Assembly (NCBI GenBank): GCA_946800325.1
Contig: OX326958.1
Coordinates: 62,179,793 to 62,243,792, forward strand
From: Luzula sylvatica
Taxonomy: Eukaryota; Streptophyta; Magnoliopsida; Poales; Juncaceae
DNA: 64,000 bases
Reading direction: 5' to 3'
The notes under the pieces are model-generated. The model saw nothing but the letters and a program-made list of their open reading frames with translations, was not told the origin of the DNA and ran no database searches. A program made the position numbers and the translations under genes. Positions 1 through 11,033 of this stretch are shown piece by piece (position 1 is the first letter of the stretch; the number at the start of each line of letters is the position of its first letter).

Positions 1-1446
1 AATAATTATGGAGAATAAATAATACTTTTAAATTAAAAAATTTAGAAAAAACTCTCCCAATTTTTTTGGATATTCTAAAAGATCTCCAATGTTTTTTTTA
101 AACTCCAAAAAACCACATCAACCAAATTTTTATTTTCAAATACATCCTTTAAAATTAAAATTAACTATGTACAATTAAAAAAAAATGACCAAAATATCTT
201 TCTACTTACATATATAATAATTAAAAGAAATTTTTATTCTTTATTAATTTTAAAAAAATATCCTACAAAAAATTTAGCATATAATAATTTTACAAAAATA
301 CTTATTATATATTATACTTATATAATTTTAATATTTCATACATAATATATATTTGACTTTTATATTTTTTTTCCTGAAAAACTATAATAAAATAATAATA
401 AAGCGAACAACGGTATTAAAAGAACACATTGCAAATATTTAAAAATTAAAATATCATGAAACTATTAAAAAAAAAACGAGTATGAAAATAAAAAACTAGA
501 TATTTAAACATATATTTTTCTATCAATATATTTTCAAGATATTTATTTATTGTTGTTTATTTTATTATTATCTGATGTTATTTTTCATGAATAATAAATA
601 AAATATTAATGTTATATAAATACAACGTGTAATAATTTATTTTTTTTTGAAATTACTACGTGTCAAAAAATATTTATGATTTTTCTTAAAATTAATAAAA
701 AATAACAAAAATATTGTTTAAATTACTACATATGAAAATGGAATGATAGTTTGGTAAAAAAATAATAACCCGATCTTAGTTTTAATCTTTATAGGAGGGG
801 GTATTCAAAAATGAAATTGTGGCAGAAGGTGTTTTTTGAAGTTTCAATAAAAATATGAGGTTTTTTACAATATCCAAAAAAGTTAAGGTTATTTTTGAAA
901 TTTCCCTATATTAATATTTTTTTATAGAGAAACAATTTATATTGGATGCCTACAACTATATTATGTATGTGAATCATAATAAAATGACATATATTCATAA
1001 TATAACAATAAACAGAATAATTTAGACATATAAATACACGTCACACTATTAATATAACAAAAATACAAATATTTGAAGTTATTTATGTTAAATTACTGAA
1101 AATATATCAATAAACTTTAATAAATACAACTTATTCAAAAAACATCATTGTTCACAAAAATATTAAAGTAACACATATTTAGTTTAATATTTAATTAATC
1201 TTCCATTCTTGCTTTTGTGATCCTTATAACTTTCATGAGAATCACAATCGTTGTAATAGAATAGTATAAGAAAAATAAAACTGCGCTAATATAACAACTA
1301 CAACAATCCGAACAAAATTTTAGACTTATTGCAGCAATAGAAACAAACAATATTACAAAAAAATATAATGTACATCAATACATGTTAAAAGATACAAATG
1401 CTTGGAAGAGGCAATGCAAATATAAAAATGTACAAATTTTGATGGA
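1..1446. other. AT-rich intergenic DNA, no gene seen
   Basis: This stretch is very AT-rich with many homopolymer A/T runs and stop codons in all frames. No exon-like open frame, RNA gene or clear element boundary is visible. It ends where the first copy of the duplicated segment begins. Confidence 0.6.
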
Positions 1447-3550
1447 TTAAAGTGGTAACCATTGAACAATATAAACCATGTCCCTTTATTTTGTTCATGC
1501 TTTCTAGTACAATTGCAGGTAATTAGTTAACTAGCTAAAAGATTTAATAGTGGGGCAGATTATAAATATATAAAAAAGATTAACTGAAAATCTATCTTTG
1601 TCCATGCGTTCAGAAATCCTTTTCAAGGATTAGTTGAAATAATTTATGGGGCTCTCATTAACAAATAGACCAAAAAATAAAAATAAAATAAAATTTCTTT
1701 ATTTCAATATATCATAAGACTACACTTTTTCTTAAAAAAAAACAAAAATTACAAGTAAGTTTTCACAAGAAAATTGATGTAGATATGGAGAGGCATAGTA
1801 GAGTCTTCGATGAAAAGTCGTCTCGATAAGCCATTATCTCCATCTATCCTAAATGGCAATATCGGACGAGAAACATATCTCCTCCAGACTCGACAAGATA
1901 ACAATCCTTGAAAGATAAAAAAAAAACGAATTACTTACTTGCAAACACACTGTTATAATATTACTTAACAATTAAGATCAAAATCACACGATTCAAGGTT
2001 TTAGCATCAAGGCCTTGAGGTATATAACCTCCCTTACATAAAACCAAAAAGTCCAATTAAAAGAATTAACGTGCATAATTTCGTTATTTGAAGGCCCAAA
2101 TTTGTTAAAATAAGGGCCTGACATTTCATCAAATTGAAAATATCCTATGGAATTGTAAATTTACAGTATCCTATTGTACAAAAGAACTTCAATTTTTTTC
2201 CAATTTAATTTTATTTAGCGATACTACAGTTATGAGATAGTGAACAACAGATAATTACGACTTCTAATCAACTGGCACCCAACAGATAATTACTACAGTC
2301 ATGAGATAGTGAGCAACATGATATTTCTTAATTAATTTTAATTATCAATTACCTATCATCTGTATGATTACAAAGATAATCAAAATGTAAATTTTTTCTA
2401 TAAATATCCTATCAAACCATTCAAAACAAACATATATTTAAAAAATAGACACTTATTGAAAAACTATTACCTTATTTAGTAGACAAATGTAAACATTTAT
2501 TTCCAAGTCCTCCCATGCCAAAAAATTGGGCGATCGTCATTGACAAACATTGAAGCGGTACGGACAAACAAAAATTGTTGCTAAGATATTGCCACCACTT
2601 CATCGTAATAGCAGTTAAAACATATGTTGGTGGATGGAGGATGAAGGATGAACAAAGGATTAGAAGAGAAAACAAGAGAACAGGGATTAGTAGAGAAACA
2701 ATCAGAAAAGATGTAGGGAGAATGGGGAAGGAAAGGGTAGTGTGTGTTGGCGGCGACAACAATTGAAGGAGGACATTACATTATATAAGGTAATTATTAG
2801 GGTTTGATTTGACGACGACAACATTAGGGTTTAGAGAAGTAATAAAATCTAGACCGTCCAATTTAATCTGGAATACCATATAATTAAAATAATCACACAA
2901 GTAAAAATTTATAATGTTATTTAGGGAAGTACGATAGTAAACCTGGGCCCATTGATGTTTTTTTGAGGGCTTTCCCCTAAATCCGTTGACGCTGGTTCAG
3001 AACGTCCAAAACATAAACAAGGCCCTTCGAAGATGGGTCTAATAAAATTTTAGAAAATAATAAATCAATAGAATTTCTTCAATACATCAAGTTTTTCTTA
3101 ACTGTTCATTTGCTTTAATCATGTGGTTCATATTGATTATCTATACCTGATAAAGATAATAAGCTTGTTAAAAGCTATTGACAATTGTGTTCATCTAGTT
3201 ACCAAAATAATCAAAATATAAAAATAAGGATACTTATGTACTTTATCTACGTTATGTGTTTGTTGAATTGTGATTATAATTGGCTGGTAGTTGAGGCAAA
3301 AGAATGGCAACATTTCATGTTATATTATATATTAATTTTTATGAAAAATTAAATGAACACTTAAATTAAAAAAAAATAAGATACAAGCATAATTAATATT
3401 ATGATATTTTTTGAAATTATTTAGCACTACATTTAACATTGTAAATTTGAAAGAAATAAAAAGAAAATAATATTATTTCTAAAATATATCGTACAAACTT
3501 TATTTGTCAAACAAATCTTTATTTCCTACTTCCAAACAATGCTAGATTTG
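1447..3550. repeat. Segmental duplication copy A, distal part
   Basis: This block aligns by eye, in the same orientation, with 11,034-13,090. Shared landmarks are the start near 'aaagtggtaa', the block around 1,777-1,915, and the end near 'aatgctagatttg'. Copy A lacks about 200 bp present in copy B at about 11,370-11,570; the deletion junction lies at about 1,760. On the minus strand it contains a TATA-like 'ttatataa' at about 2,782 and a short open frame (2,472-2,762) that recurs, altered, in copies B and C. The coding status of that frame is uncertain. Only small, mostly substitutional differences separate the copies, so the duplication looks fairly recent. Confidence 0.75.
1777..1915 (-). 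pseudogene. Possible decayed DUF295-like coding remnant (copy A)
   Basis: One minus-strand frame shows a YLVESGGDMFLV-like string near the start in both duplicate copies. That string resembles the DUF295 C-terminal domain of plant F-box proteins. The frame contains stops and is not a working gene. The assignment is tentative because only a short stretch resembles the family. Confidence 0.25.
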
Positions 3551-3645
3551 TCAAGCGCGGCTGCGGGGCGATGAAGTTCCTAAATAGATAGGAGGAAGAA
3601 AGATCTAAAGAATGGATAACCGTGGGCCGTGGGGTATGGCTTAGT
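3551..3645. other. Junction between duplicated segment and dispersed repeat
   Basis: Sequence unique to copy A begins here. It is a short, relatively GC-rich stretch with no open frame. Confidence 0.4.
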
Positions 3646-3998
3646 CAGTCATTCGGGATACGACAATAATACGATACGGAATACGTTCGTGTATAATTCG
3701 GATAGTGTGTTTTTCCATACGGCAAAAAATTCGGACCTAAAAAACATGAACGGATAATATTCGTATTCGTATAGGTTCGTGTATAATACGATTTTTATTA
3801 AAAATCCGGTTCAATAAATTTGGCAAAATATAATGCCGCGAAGTTCGCGTATTTTTCAAAATTCATATAATTCGTGTATTATTTGCGAACTATTCGCGAA
3901 TTGACTAACTTAGATCATGATATGACTCATGTAACTTAGAAATTGCAATACATAGAAACAATTAAAAATTCTCAATTTGAAAAATTCGGCAAAAAAAT
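3646..3998. repeat. Dispersed ATACG/ATTCG-rich repeat, copy 1
   Basis: From 'cagtcattcgggatacgac' to 'aaaaattcggc' this is the same element as at 45,108-45,470, in the same orientation and with only scattered differences. It is built from short palindromic words such as 'attcgcgaat' and 'cgcgaagttcgcg'. It has no coding potential. The class is unknown; the palindromic words suggest a foldback-type non-autonomous element. Confidence 0.7.
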
Positions 3999-4849
3999 CC
4001 ATTTATAAGAGGCTAGTTTCCATTAATTTCCCTGAAGGCACGCCCATTACTCAAATCCATTTATATTTTCATTTAACCCTAATTAGATGTTTGTTTTCGT
4101 CTCAATGTGCATCTCTCCAGTTTGGTCCTTGAATTTTCTTTGCCATATCATCATCAAGATCAATCTAGGTAACCGATCTATCTATATTTTTTGAATTTAT
4201 ATATTTATTTGAATTTGAATTTGAATAGAGATATTTTCTGTGATCTTTTGATAAATTTTTGGTTTTGGATATTTGATTTATATATTTTTATTATGATAAA
4301 ATAAACAAAGAAATAATACGGTTAAAAAAATAGTTATTTATTTAGTAATATAGAAGAATAGAAAGAGAAGAAGAAAACCAGATCTGGCACGTGTGTCAAG
4401 ACCCATCCCAGACAGCGATTCAAGGCATCCGTTCGGATCTAAATAATTCGTTGCGCACAACGGTTGGATCCACCTCAAACAGCGATTTTGAGCCTCGACT
4501 GATTAATATATGAAAGAGATATGAACTGATAATATAATACTTAAATAAATTTATTTTATTATAAATTATTATTATTATTATTATTATTATTATAAATTAG
4601 AATTATGTAGAGGGACTGCGTCTTTTAGAAAATCGATTATTGATTATTCAAAACTCACCCATTCATTTGGTTTATTGGCGTAGATTTATCATAGGTGCGG
4701 AATTGAAGCTAGGGTGGCATTTTGGACTATTCAAATGGATATGTGTGCTTCGTATATCGTTAATTATAGTTAAGGATATATGACAGTCACGTTTCGATTT
4801 CGGGACGTGACATTTTCAATTTTTTCAGAACGCACACAATTATTTCAAG
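3999..4849. other. Intergenic DNA with an AT microsatellite
   Basis: No gene is seen. It contains a short (ATT)n tract at about 4,567-4,592. The segment is absent from copy B of the duplication. Confidence 0.5.
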
Positions 4850-5100
4850 AGCATAGGAAAATAAAGGGCAAATATACTATGCCCAAACAAACACAAAAAA
4901 ATATCATGAATACGTCAATCGAGAAAAGATTAAAAAAATTAATTGAATTGATTAGACTCCTCAATTGAATTAATCCAACTAAACATTGATTTGAGTGATA
5001 ATCAATTCAATTAATCATTACCCTCCTCGATTGATGCATCCATAACTTTTTTTCAAGTACGTACGGTGTCATATATAACCCCTAAAATAAACTTCGTATA
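4850..5100. mobile_element. Palindromic MITE-like element, family with 18,490-18,718
   Basis: The centre repeats 'aattgaattgatta' words in both orientations, flanked by inverted copies of 'gtcaatcgag' and 'ctcgattgatgc'. The outer arms are imperfect inverted repeats. A related element with the same core lies at 18,490-18,718. Exact ends and target duplication were not resolved. Confidence 0.5.
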
Positions 5101-5359
5101 TAAATATTTTATGCTGATTTCATATTTGTTTCAAGTTTTTTCCATTATTATCTTATCTATTTTTGGTAGATTTTCTTTTATGAGAATCGAGATACTGTCA
5201 TAGTTCGTTAATGTTGCAGAAATTAAGGCAATAAAATGAAAAACATTTGGGATGGTGCATAAGCTGAGAGAGAAATTGTGGTTGATGGACAATTGCAGTA
5301 GATGTACAGGCTGAGAGAGGAATTGGAGCATTTTGGATGGACACATTTGATTATACTTT

Positions 5360-5455
5360 TATTGTAGTTCGGTATATTACGAGAGATTGTGAGTTCGAGT
5401 CTCATTGACATTAATGAATGGAGGATCACCGAGCCTTCTCCATTTACTCATTTTT
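5360..5455 (+). mobile_element. 5'-truncated SINE copy
   Basis: It contains a B-box-like 'gagttcgagtctc' followed by 'attgacattaatgaatgg' and 'gagccttctccat', the 3' body shared with the full SINE at 14,061-14,194. The A box is missing, so the copy looks truncated or decayed. Confidence 0.55.
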
Positions 5456-6459
5456 ATTTTTTATTTTTTTCTTTTTTTTTCTATTGCTTCATATGCTAGT
5501 TATGCTTTATCAAGTTGGTAATTAGTTTTGCAGATCAAAATGGCAATGAAAAAGAAAAAATCTCTGGAAACAAAAGAAAAGCAGACACTAGGGGGAAGAA
5601 CCCGGGGCAGAAAAAACTAAACCCGGTATGATCTTCCCTCCCAAAACACAAAAAAAGTTTCATTTTCATTTACTGATCCATATTAATTCATCTAAAATAT
5701 ATTATACAAAAGTATATTCTCTATATTTCCTATTTAATTTTACTATACTATGTTTGTTGTTTTTTATTAATTTAAAAATAAAACAAAACTATATTTTATC
5801 AGTTATATAATTTTAATATTTCGTTTATTACATGCAATCATGTTATCGAATCTGAATGCCGAACTCATCGAGGTTATTAGTGAGTTCGAATTGGAAGTAT
5901 GAGGGGGAGAAAAAGCGCTGATCCTTATCATTGATTTTGATTAAGCTCATCCGGACTGAAAGTGGTACGCCGGTACAATAAAAATAGCACCAAAGTGTGC
6001 GATAAAAAGAGATGAAATTGCGCGTTGAGAGTAAGAGATTAGATGAAAGGAGAGACAACATGAGGGCAAGGAAACAAAATGAGAAGGGAACATAAAACCT
6101 TGTCCTTTAAATATATCAAGGACAACGTAAATTTTGTTTAGCACGAAATTAATCATCAATTTTAAAATTAATCAACTAGGCTATATGTGAACAGATACCA
6201 ATCAAGCGCTCATTTCAAAACACTACCGAAATTAGACCCAAATTAATCAGAATCCAATTTAGAAAAAGAAATTTTTATTGAGTTAAATTATACCCAAATT
6301 ACTGGAACTACAAGAAATACAGCACCCTTCCAAAGAGAAAAGGGAATCTGGTACTACCGTACCAGTCCATGTGTTGGCAAAATTTGCAATTAACACCCCC
6401 CAAAACCAGAAAATACTTGATTGAAACTTTAAATTCAAATTGCTACCTTGAGCTAAGAG

Positions 6460-7875
6460 CTAGTACAATCTGGCAGCGAACCAAAAAGGAGATGATGCTG
6501 TCGAAGATAATATTGTTCCATCAACACCTGCTTCCTCTTCAACAGGTCCGCCCCGAATGCACGTCATGTTTATGAGGACATGATAAGATTTGTAATTTAC
6601 GCACCATTTTTTTCTGCAATAATAAATGTGGTTTCTTTGCCATCCATTCAAATTAATATCATCATACGATACGAGTTGGCATTGCTTTCCATCTAGAAGT
6701 AACACATAGTTGCCAACATCTCTAACCCTCCTCCATCTATGCCTCCACAAATCAGTGTAAAACTCGAACACCTCGAATTCACCATTTCTCCCATTGCTAT
6801 AACCAATTCGTCGCACGATAAGAGGACCATTTTCTACCTCTCCTTCTACCAAATATAACCGGTCAGAAAGGCTATTTTTAAGATTAGCTGGAAAAGTCTC
6901 ATGCGAAAGGTCTCTGAGGTTGTAGACTGAAAGGTGGCCTTTATTGTCGATTGCATAAATCAAACCATTTTGGTACTTGAAATCTTGCATGATGCGATTA
7001 TCGCAACCATATTCTTTTAATCTGAGAAGCGTCCAACAATTATCGCCGACTCCACAAAACCCTAACTCCCAGTCCGAGTAATTACTAAAACTTGCCACCA
7101 TAATGCAGTCCCCTTGAGTTGGACTTTTTGTCAGAATTACTTTATTTAAGCATGGGTAGCATCTTTTAATGCGGAGTTTAGGGAAATGATTCTGGGTTCT
7201 TTTAGTGATGAGTAGTGATGTACATCCCCCCAAACCTACACCAACATCCTTGATGACATGGATACCGCTTAACACCTCAAGAATTAACACACAAATTTAT
7301 GATTTAACACCTTATTTGGGTGTTTAATCATAACATAAGATAATAAAAACGCAAATTAAAATGTTAAATCATGTATTTGTGTGTTAATTCTTGAGGTGTT
7401 AAGCGCTATCCACGTCATCAAGGCACGGGGGGAGGGGAGTTGTGTATGTACAACATTTTCCTTTAGTGATTGCAAACCCTAAAACATTGGGTAGAGTATC
7501 CAAGGAAGGGAAAATGTTACTTTTTATTTCTCCGGTGATAGGGTTAACCAATGTGACTTGAATGTCTTGCTCGAGAACAAGCCAGCTACGAGAAGAGCCA
7601 ACAACAGTACTGCCATTGCAACGAGGAAGTTCAATCTGGAGGTTTTTAGAGTTGGATAAATCATAAAATGAGAAGGTCCCAATATTCGGTAATCTCTCAC
7701 GGTCGTGAGGAAGTTTCAGCCAGGGAATTTGGGGAATATGGTCAGGGCGGGGAGAGGAGGCGTGTCTCCATGATCGACAAACTGCACGGAAACGATAATA
7801 CTGGTTCGTGAATATAATTTTCTCGGACAGTAGTTGCACCAGATCTGGAGGAAGAAGAGACCAATCCGGACCCAT
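6460..7875 (-). pseudogene. DUF295 F-box gene disrupted by a MITE
   Basis: This is the paralogue of the intact F-box gene at 16,957-18,111. The N-terminal half starts with MGPDWSLLPP at 7,875 and keeps the F-box-like region (LSEKIIF...YRFRAVCRSW). The C-terminal half keeps the DUF295 signature (YLVEGEVE, RVRDVGNYVLLLDGKQC, SYDDINLNGWQ). Between them a 252-bp element plus its 9-bp target duplication adds 261 bp. That is exactly 87 codons, so both halves stay in one frame, but stop codons inside the insertion end translation at 7,399. Apart from the insertion the frame is clean, so inactivation looks recent. A truncated protein with the F-box and without most of DUF295 could still be made. Confidence 0.85.
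7210..7461. mobile_element. 252-bp Mutator-like MITE inside F-box gene A
   Basis: The element is flanked by the perfect 9-bp direct repeat 'tttagtgat' (7,201-7,209 and 7,462-7,470). The uninterrupted sequence in paralogue B confirms the empty site. Its arms are inverted repeats, with an exact match around 'gcttaacacctcaagaatt' at about 7,267 and its complement at about 7,385-7,405. The outer ends share 'tgtacat' words. The 9-bp TSD and long arms point to the MULE class. It encodes nothing. Confidence 0.85.
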
Positions 7876-7959
7876 CGGGTTCGAATTCGACCTGAGAAGT
7901 AGTGAGAGTCCGTGGGTGTGATCTGACCCGAAATTGTAAAAGATTCGTAGTGGTGGTGG

Positions 7960-7986
7960 GGGAGGGAGGAGGAGGAGGAGGAGGAG
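7960..7986. repeat. (GGA)n microsatellite in F-box A 5' region
   Basis: A run of 'gga' repeats lies about 90 bp upstream of the MGPDWS start of the broken F-box gene. It is absent at the matching place in copy B. Confidence 0.7.
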
Positions 7987-8064
7987 GGACCTGCGGTGGA
8001 GATGATCCCAAGAGAGACGTCTGAAAACTCGATATATAGCGAGAGCATAGATCGATAAAGGCAT

Positions 8065-9240
8065 ATTCTAGAATGAATATTTTCTAACGAGTCACTTAAT
8101 GGAAATAACTTGTTAATTGCCATTTTTCAAACAATTAATATTTTGTATACTAAATTTCCCATAGGAATATCTCACATGGAGCTGATTCAAACATGTCTTA
8201 GATATTTCGTTGCAGGAAATTACCAAGTGAATTTATTATTTTATCCTTGTGAATATATTTGCTAGTTGTCAAATAAAATCTCATGCTCTCCATTTATAAT
8301 ATTTCTATATTTAAGTCAATTCAATTAATTGACATGAATCGAGAAGATAGCATTTTTGTAAAGAATATTTTTTCAAGACAAGAAGAAAACTGCCAAAAAT
8401 AATTTCTTTTATCACGTCATTTAATATATTATTTAACTTTAATAAAATATTTTTTCATATTATCTGAGCATGTATAGAAATTATGATATTTTCTTAAATT
8501 TTTTGAGATTTATATCAATAAATAATATTTTTTCCCTTTATACAAGATTAATTGATTTTCAAATTACAAATAAATACTACAAAAGTCCAGTTCGAATTAT
8601 GAAAAATTATGTGTCGTATCCCATCATTTTCCCACCACATCCTCCATATCACCAATTAATCATTAATTGATGATTAATTAATATGGTCATTAACAAAAAG
8701 ACATTCGATTAACGGTTAATTGATATTAATTAAGAATTGTTAATATATATGTATTTTAATTATATATTGATTAACTATTAATGGAGTATCATTTGGTTAA
8801 TTATCATGCAAATTAATCATTAATTAGAGATATAGAAGATGTTGTGGGGAAATTTGGGGTACAGTATATGGCCTCTCAAATTATTGACCAAACACAATCC
8901 ACTTGTGACCATCTGTAAAGTATATTACAAAGGTATATGATCTTTTTGTTTTTTTTATGATTATTAATTCTTTTTCATTGAAGTAAATTTATTTATAATT
9001 ATCTGTTGTTAATTAAATTTTATTTATTTATAATTACTTGTTGAGCACGTTCCGTTTGTTTATAATTATTTTCTGTTAAATTAATTTGATCTATTTTTTG
9101 AAATAGATGAATCTTCTATCTTCTGAGTTTAACACTCGTGATGAATTGCTTTAAACTATCCATCTCACAATCATAATCCATCTTCTGATATTTGCGGGCA
9201 CCCCTTATTCAAGCGACTACCGTCAAATGTTATGAAAACG
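8065..9240. other. AT-rich intergenic DNA
   Basis: No gene is seen. It contains many 'attaatta' palindromes at about 8,640-8,830. Confidence 0.5.
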
Positions 9241-9495
9241 ATAGAGCATGTGACTAATTCTGGGATCCAACCAAGACAAAATGTATCTTCATTGCGCCAA
9301 GATAATCCCAATCATACCGCCACCGCTAGAACAATTTACAATGCGAAAGCAAAAATTCACAAGGTTAACTTAGGGACCGGACGATGATTCAAGCTTTGTT
9401 TGAGGAACTTGGCCAAAATGGATGCACATATAATTTTGAGAAGACGACGTTGATAGTCTTATGCGTGTGTTATTTTCACATCCCGGTCAGTTATG
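9241..9495 (+). pseudogene. MULE/FAR1-type transposase N-terminal fragment
   Basis: Translation gives an EHVTNSGIQPRQ...RQDNPNH...RTIYNAKAKIHK region. After a frame change near 9,385 it continues as MIQALFEELGQNG...NFEK and ends near LFSHP. This order is typical of the region before the catalytic domain of plant Mutator-like transposases and related FAR1 proteins. The frameshift and the absence of the catalytic domain make it a dead fragment. Confidence 0.65.
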
Positions 9496-9719
9496 TTAAC
9501 TCAAAATTTCACAAATGTCTTTTTTATGGATTGCACATAATCAATTAAGTTTTGATTTGTTTCTCTTTCACGCATGGACTGTGTTAATTTGTATTTCTTG
9601 ATAAGGAGCACCATCTTCTATTCTTGATTCATGTCAGAGTTAATGGAATGAATTAAATGAGGGTAATAATATAAATGGAGAGCATCAATTTGACAACTAG
9701 CAAATATACTCCTAAGGGT

Positions 9720-9975
9720 AAATTGGTAAATTTACTTGATAATTTTCTGCACCAATCAAACTGATTCCTGTCCGAATCAGCTTCCTATCTCATACAGGAC
9801 CAATGTTATAGATATCAGTGATAATTTTCTGCACCAATCATACTGATATCCTATATCGTTTACACATCCTTCGGCGACCAATAAGCAATATGACTGATAT
9901 AGTGAATTTATATCGGATCATATCAGTGATATATCGTTTTGTATTCTTTAATACTAAATATATATATTAAAAATA
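9720..9975. repeat. GATATC-rich short repeat
   Basis: Repeated words such as 'gatatcagtgata' and 'attttctgcaccaatca' occur at least twice each. It is non-coding and its class is unknown. It directly abuts the broken end of the LINE fragment. Confidence 0.4.
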
Positions 9976-11022
9976 GCCGAAATCTACTCAAGGCAGTCAT
10001 AGGCCTTTTTAAGATCAATTTTTATTGCAAAAGCCGGTCTCATATGTTTGTCTGATCGAAAAGAGTGAATTACCTCCTGTTGGAGAATGATATTATCGTG
10101 AATATGTCGCCCCGATAAGAAACCCGATTGATTTATTGAGATAATTCCTTGCAGTAATGGTTTTAATCGTGACGCTAGAATCTTTGCCACGATCCTATAC
10201 ATGAAGTTGCATGTGTCAATTGGTCTGAAGTCACTGATTTGTTAGGGATTTTTCGTTTTTGGTATCAGTGAAATCTTTGTGTTTACCGAATGATTTTGGT
10301 TCTGAACCATTTTCAAAAAATTCACGGGCTGTTTTGAGTACGAAAGGCCCGATCATGGCTCAATTCTCTTTCAAGGCGGCACGTTGATCATTTGTTATTG
10401 TTGGAAAACTTTGACATACCTATGTTTGGATTATTTGTTGTAGTGGTAGCGGGTTCGAGGTCGAGTGGAGGTTTTTGTATGCAAAGCTTTTTCTGATTTC
10501 GTTCGGAGTTGTTATCCATTGACCGGTTTCATCCTGTACCGCTTCGATTCGATTACTTCTTCATCGATTAATAACACTAGCACAAACAGGATGAGGTTTT
10601 TCGATTCTTTGAGCCTCCTTATTGGGATTCAAGTTATAAGATTGAGCCCATATGTTTATTCCATTTTTTATTTCCTCCAGGCATGCATCCACCAGTTTTC
10701 AACATGAAACGATTTTCTAGATAGAAATTTGGTTGGTGTAAATTTGATGAGTAAAGGGTTATGATCACTGCATAGTTGCGGGAGGTGGAAGACTTTGGTT
10801 TGTGGGAAGTTGTTGATCCATCTCTCATTGGCAATCGATCGCACGATCAAGCCTTTTCATTACAATCTTGGAGTTGAATTGTCTGTTCGTCCAGGTATAC
10901 GCAGGGCCCGTAAAAACTAGATCGATCATACCCATCTCCTCGATTCTATCTCTGAAAACGATCATGTTTTTATCTCTGGTTATTTGGGAGGCTCCCCATT
11001 TTCTGCAGAACTTGTTGTTGCG
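9976..11022 (-). pseudogene. LINE (non-LTR retrotransposon) ORF2 relic
   Basis: Reading on the minus strand, 11,020-10,670 gives an endonuclease C-terminus (WGASQITRDKN, MIDLVFTGPAYTWTNRQ, KRLDRA, then after a frame change NERW...CSDHNPLL). Bases 10,240-9,984 give a reverse transcriptase start (ISDFRPIDTCNFMYRIVAKI, INQSGFLSGRHIHDNIILQQ, FAIKIDLKKAYDCLE). These are hallmarks of plant L1-type ORF2. The frame is broken by several stops and frameshifts and lacks the RT catalytic half. It ends at about 11,022, where duplication copy B starts. Confidence 0.85.
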
Positions 11023-11033
11023 TTAAAGTGGTA

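Larger units (their letters stand above)
5810..7930. repeat. Segmental duplication copy A, proximal part with F-box locus
   Basis: Homologous to 15,960-18,165 in the same orientation, beginning at the shared 'attacatgcaatcatgtta' and running through the F-box gene into its 5' flank. Relative to copy B it lacks two insertions (16,305-16,604 and about 16,637-16,892). It retains about 275 bp of 3' flank (about 6,160-6,450) missing from B, and carries its own insertion at 7,210-7,461. Confidence 0.8.

Noticed and set aside
2472..2762. 96-codon minus-strand frame with a hydrophobic stretch, repeated in copies B and C
   Set aside because: The reading frame is not conserved between copies and ends differ; more likely a transcribed leader or non-coding duplicated sequence than a protein gene.
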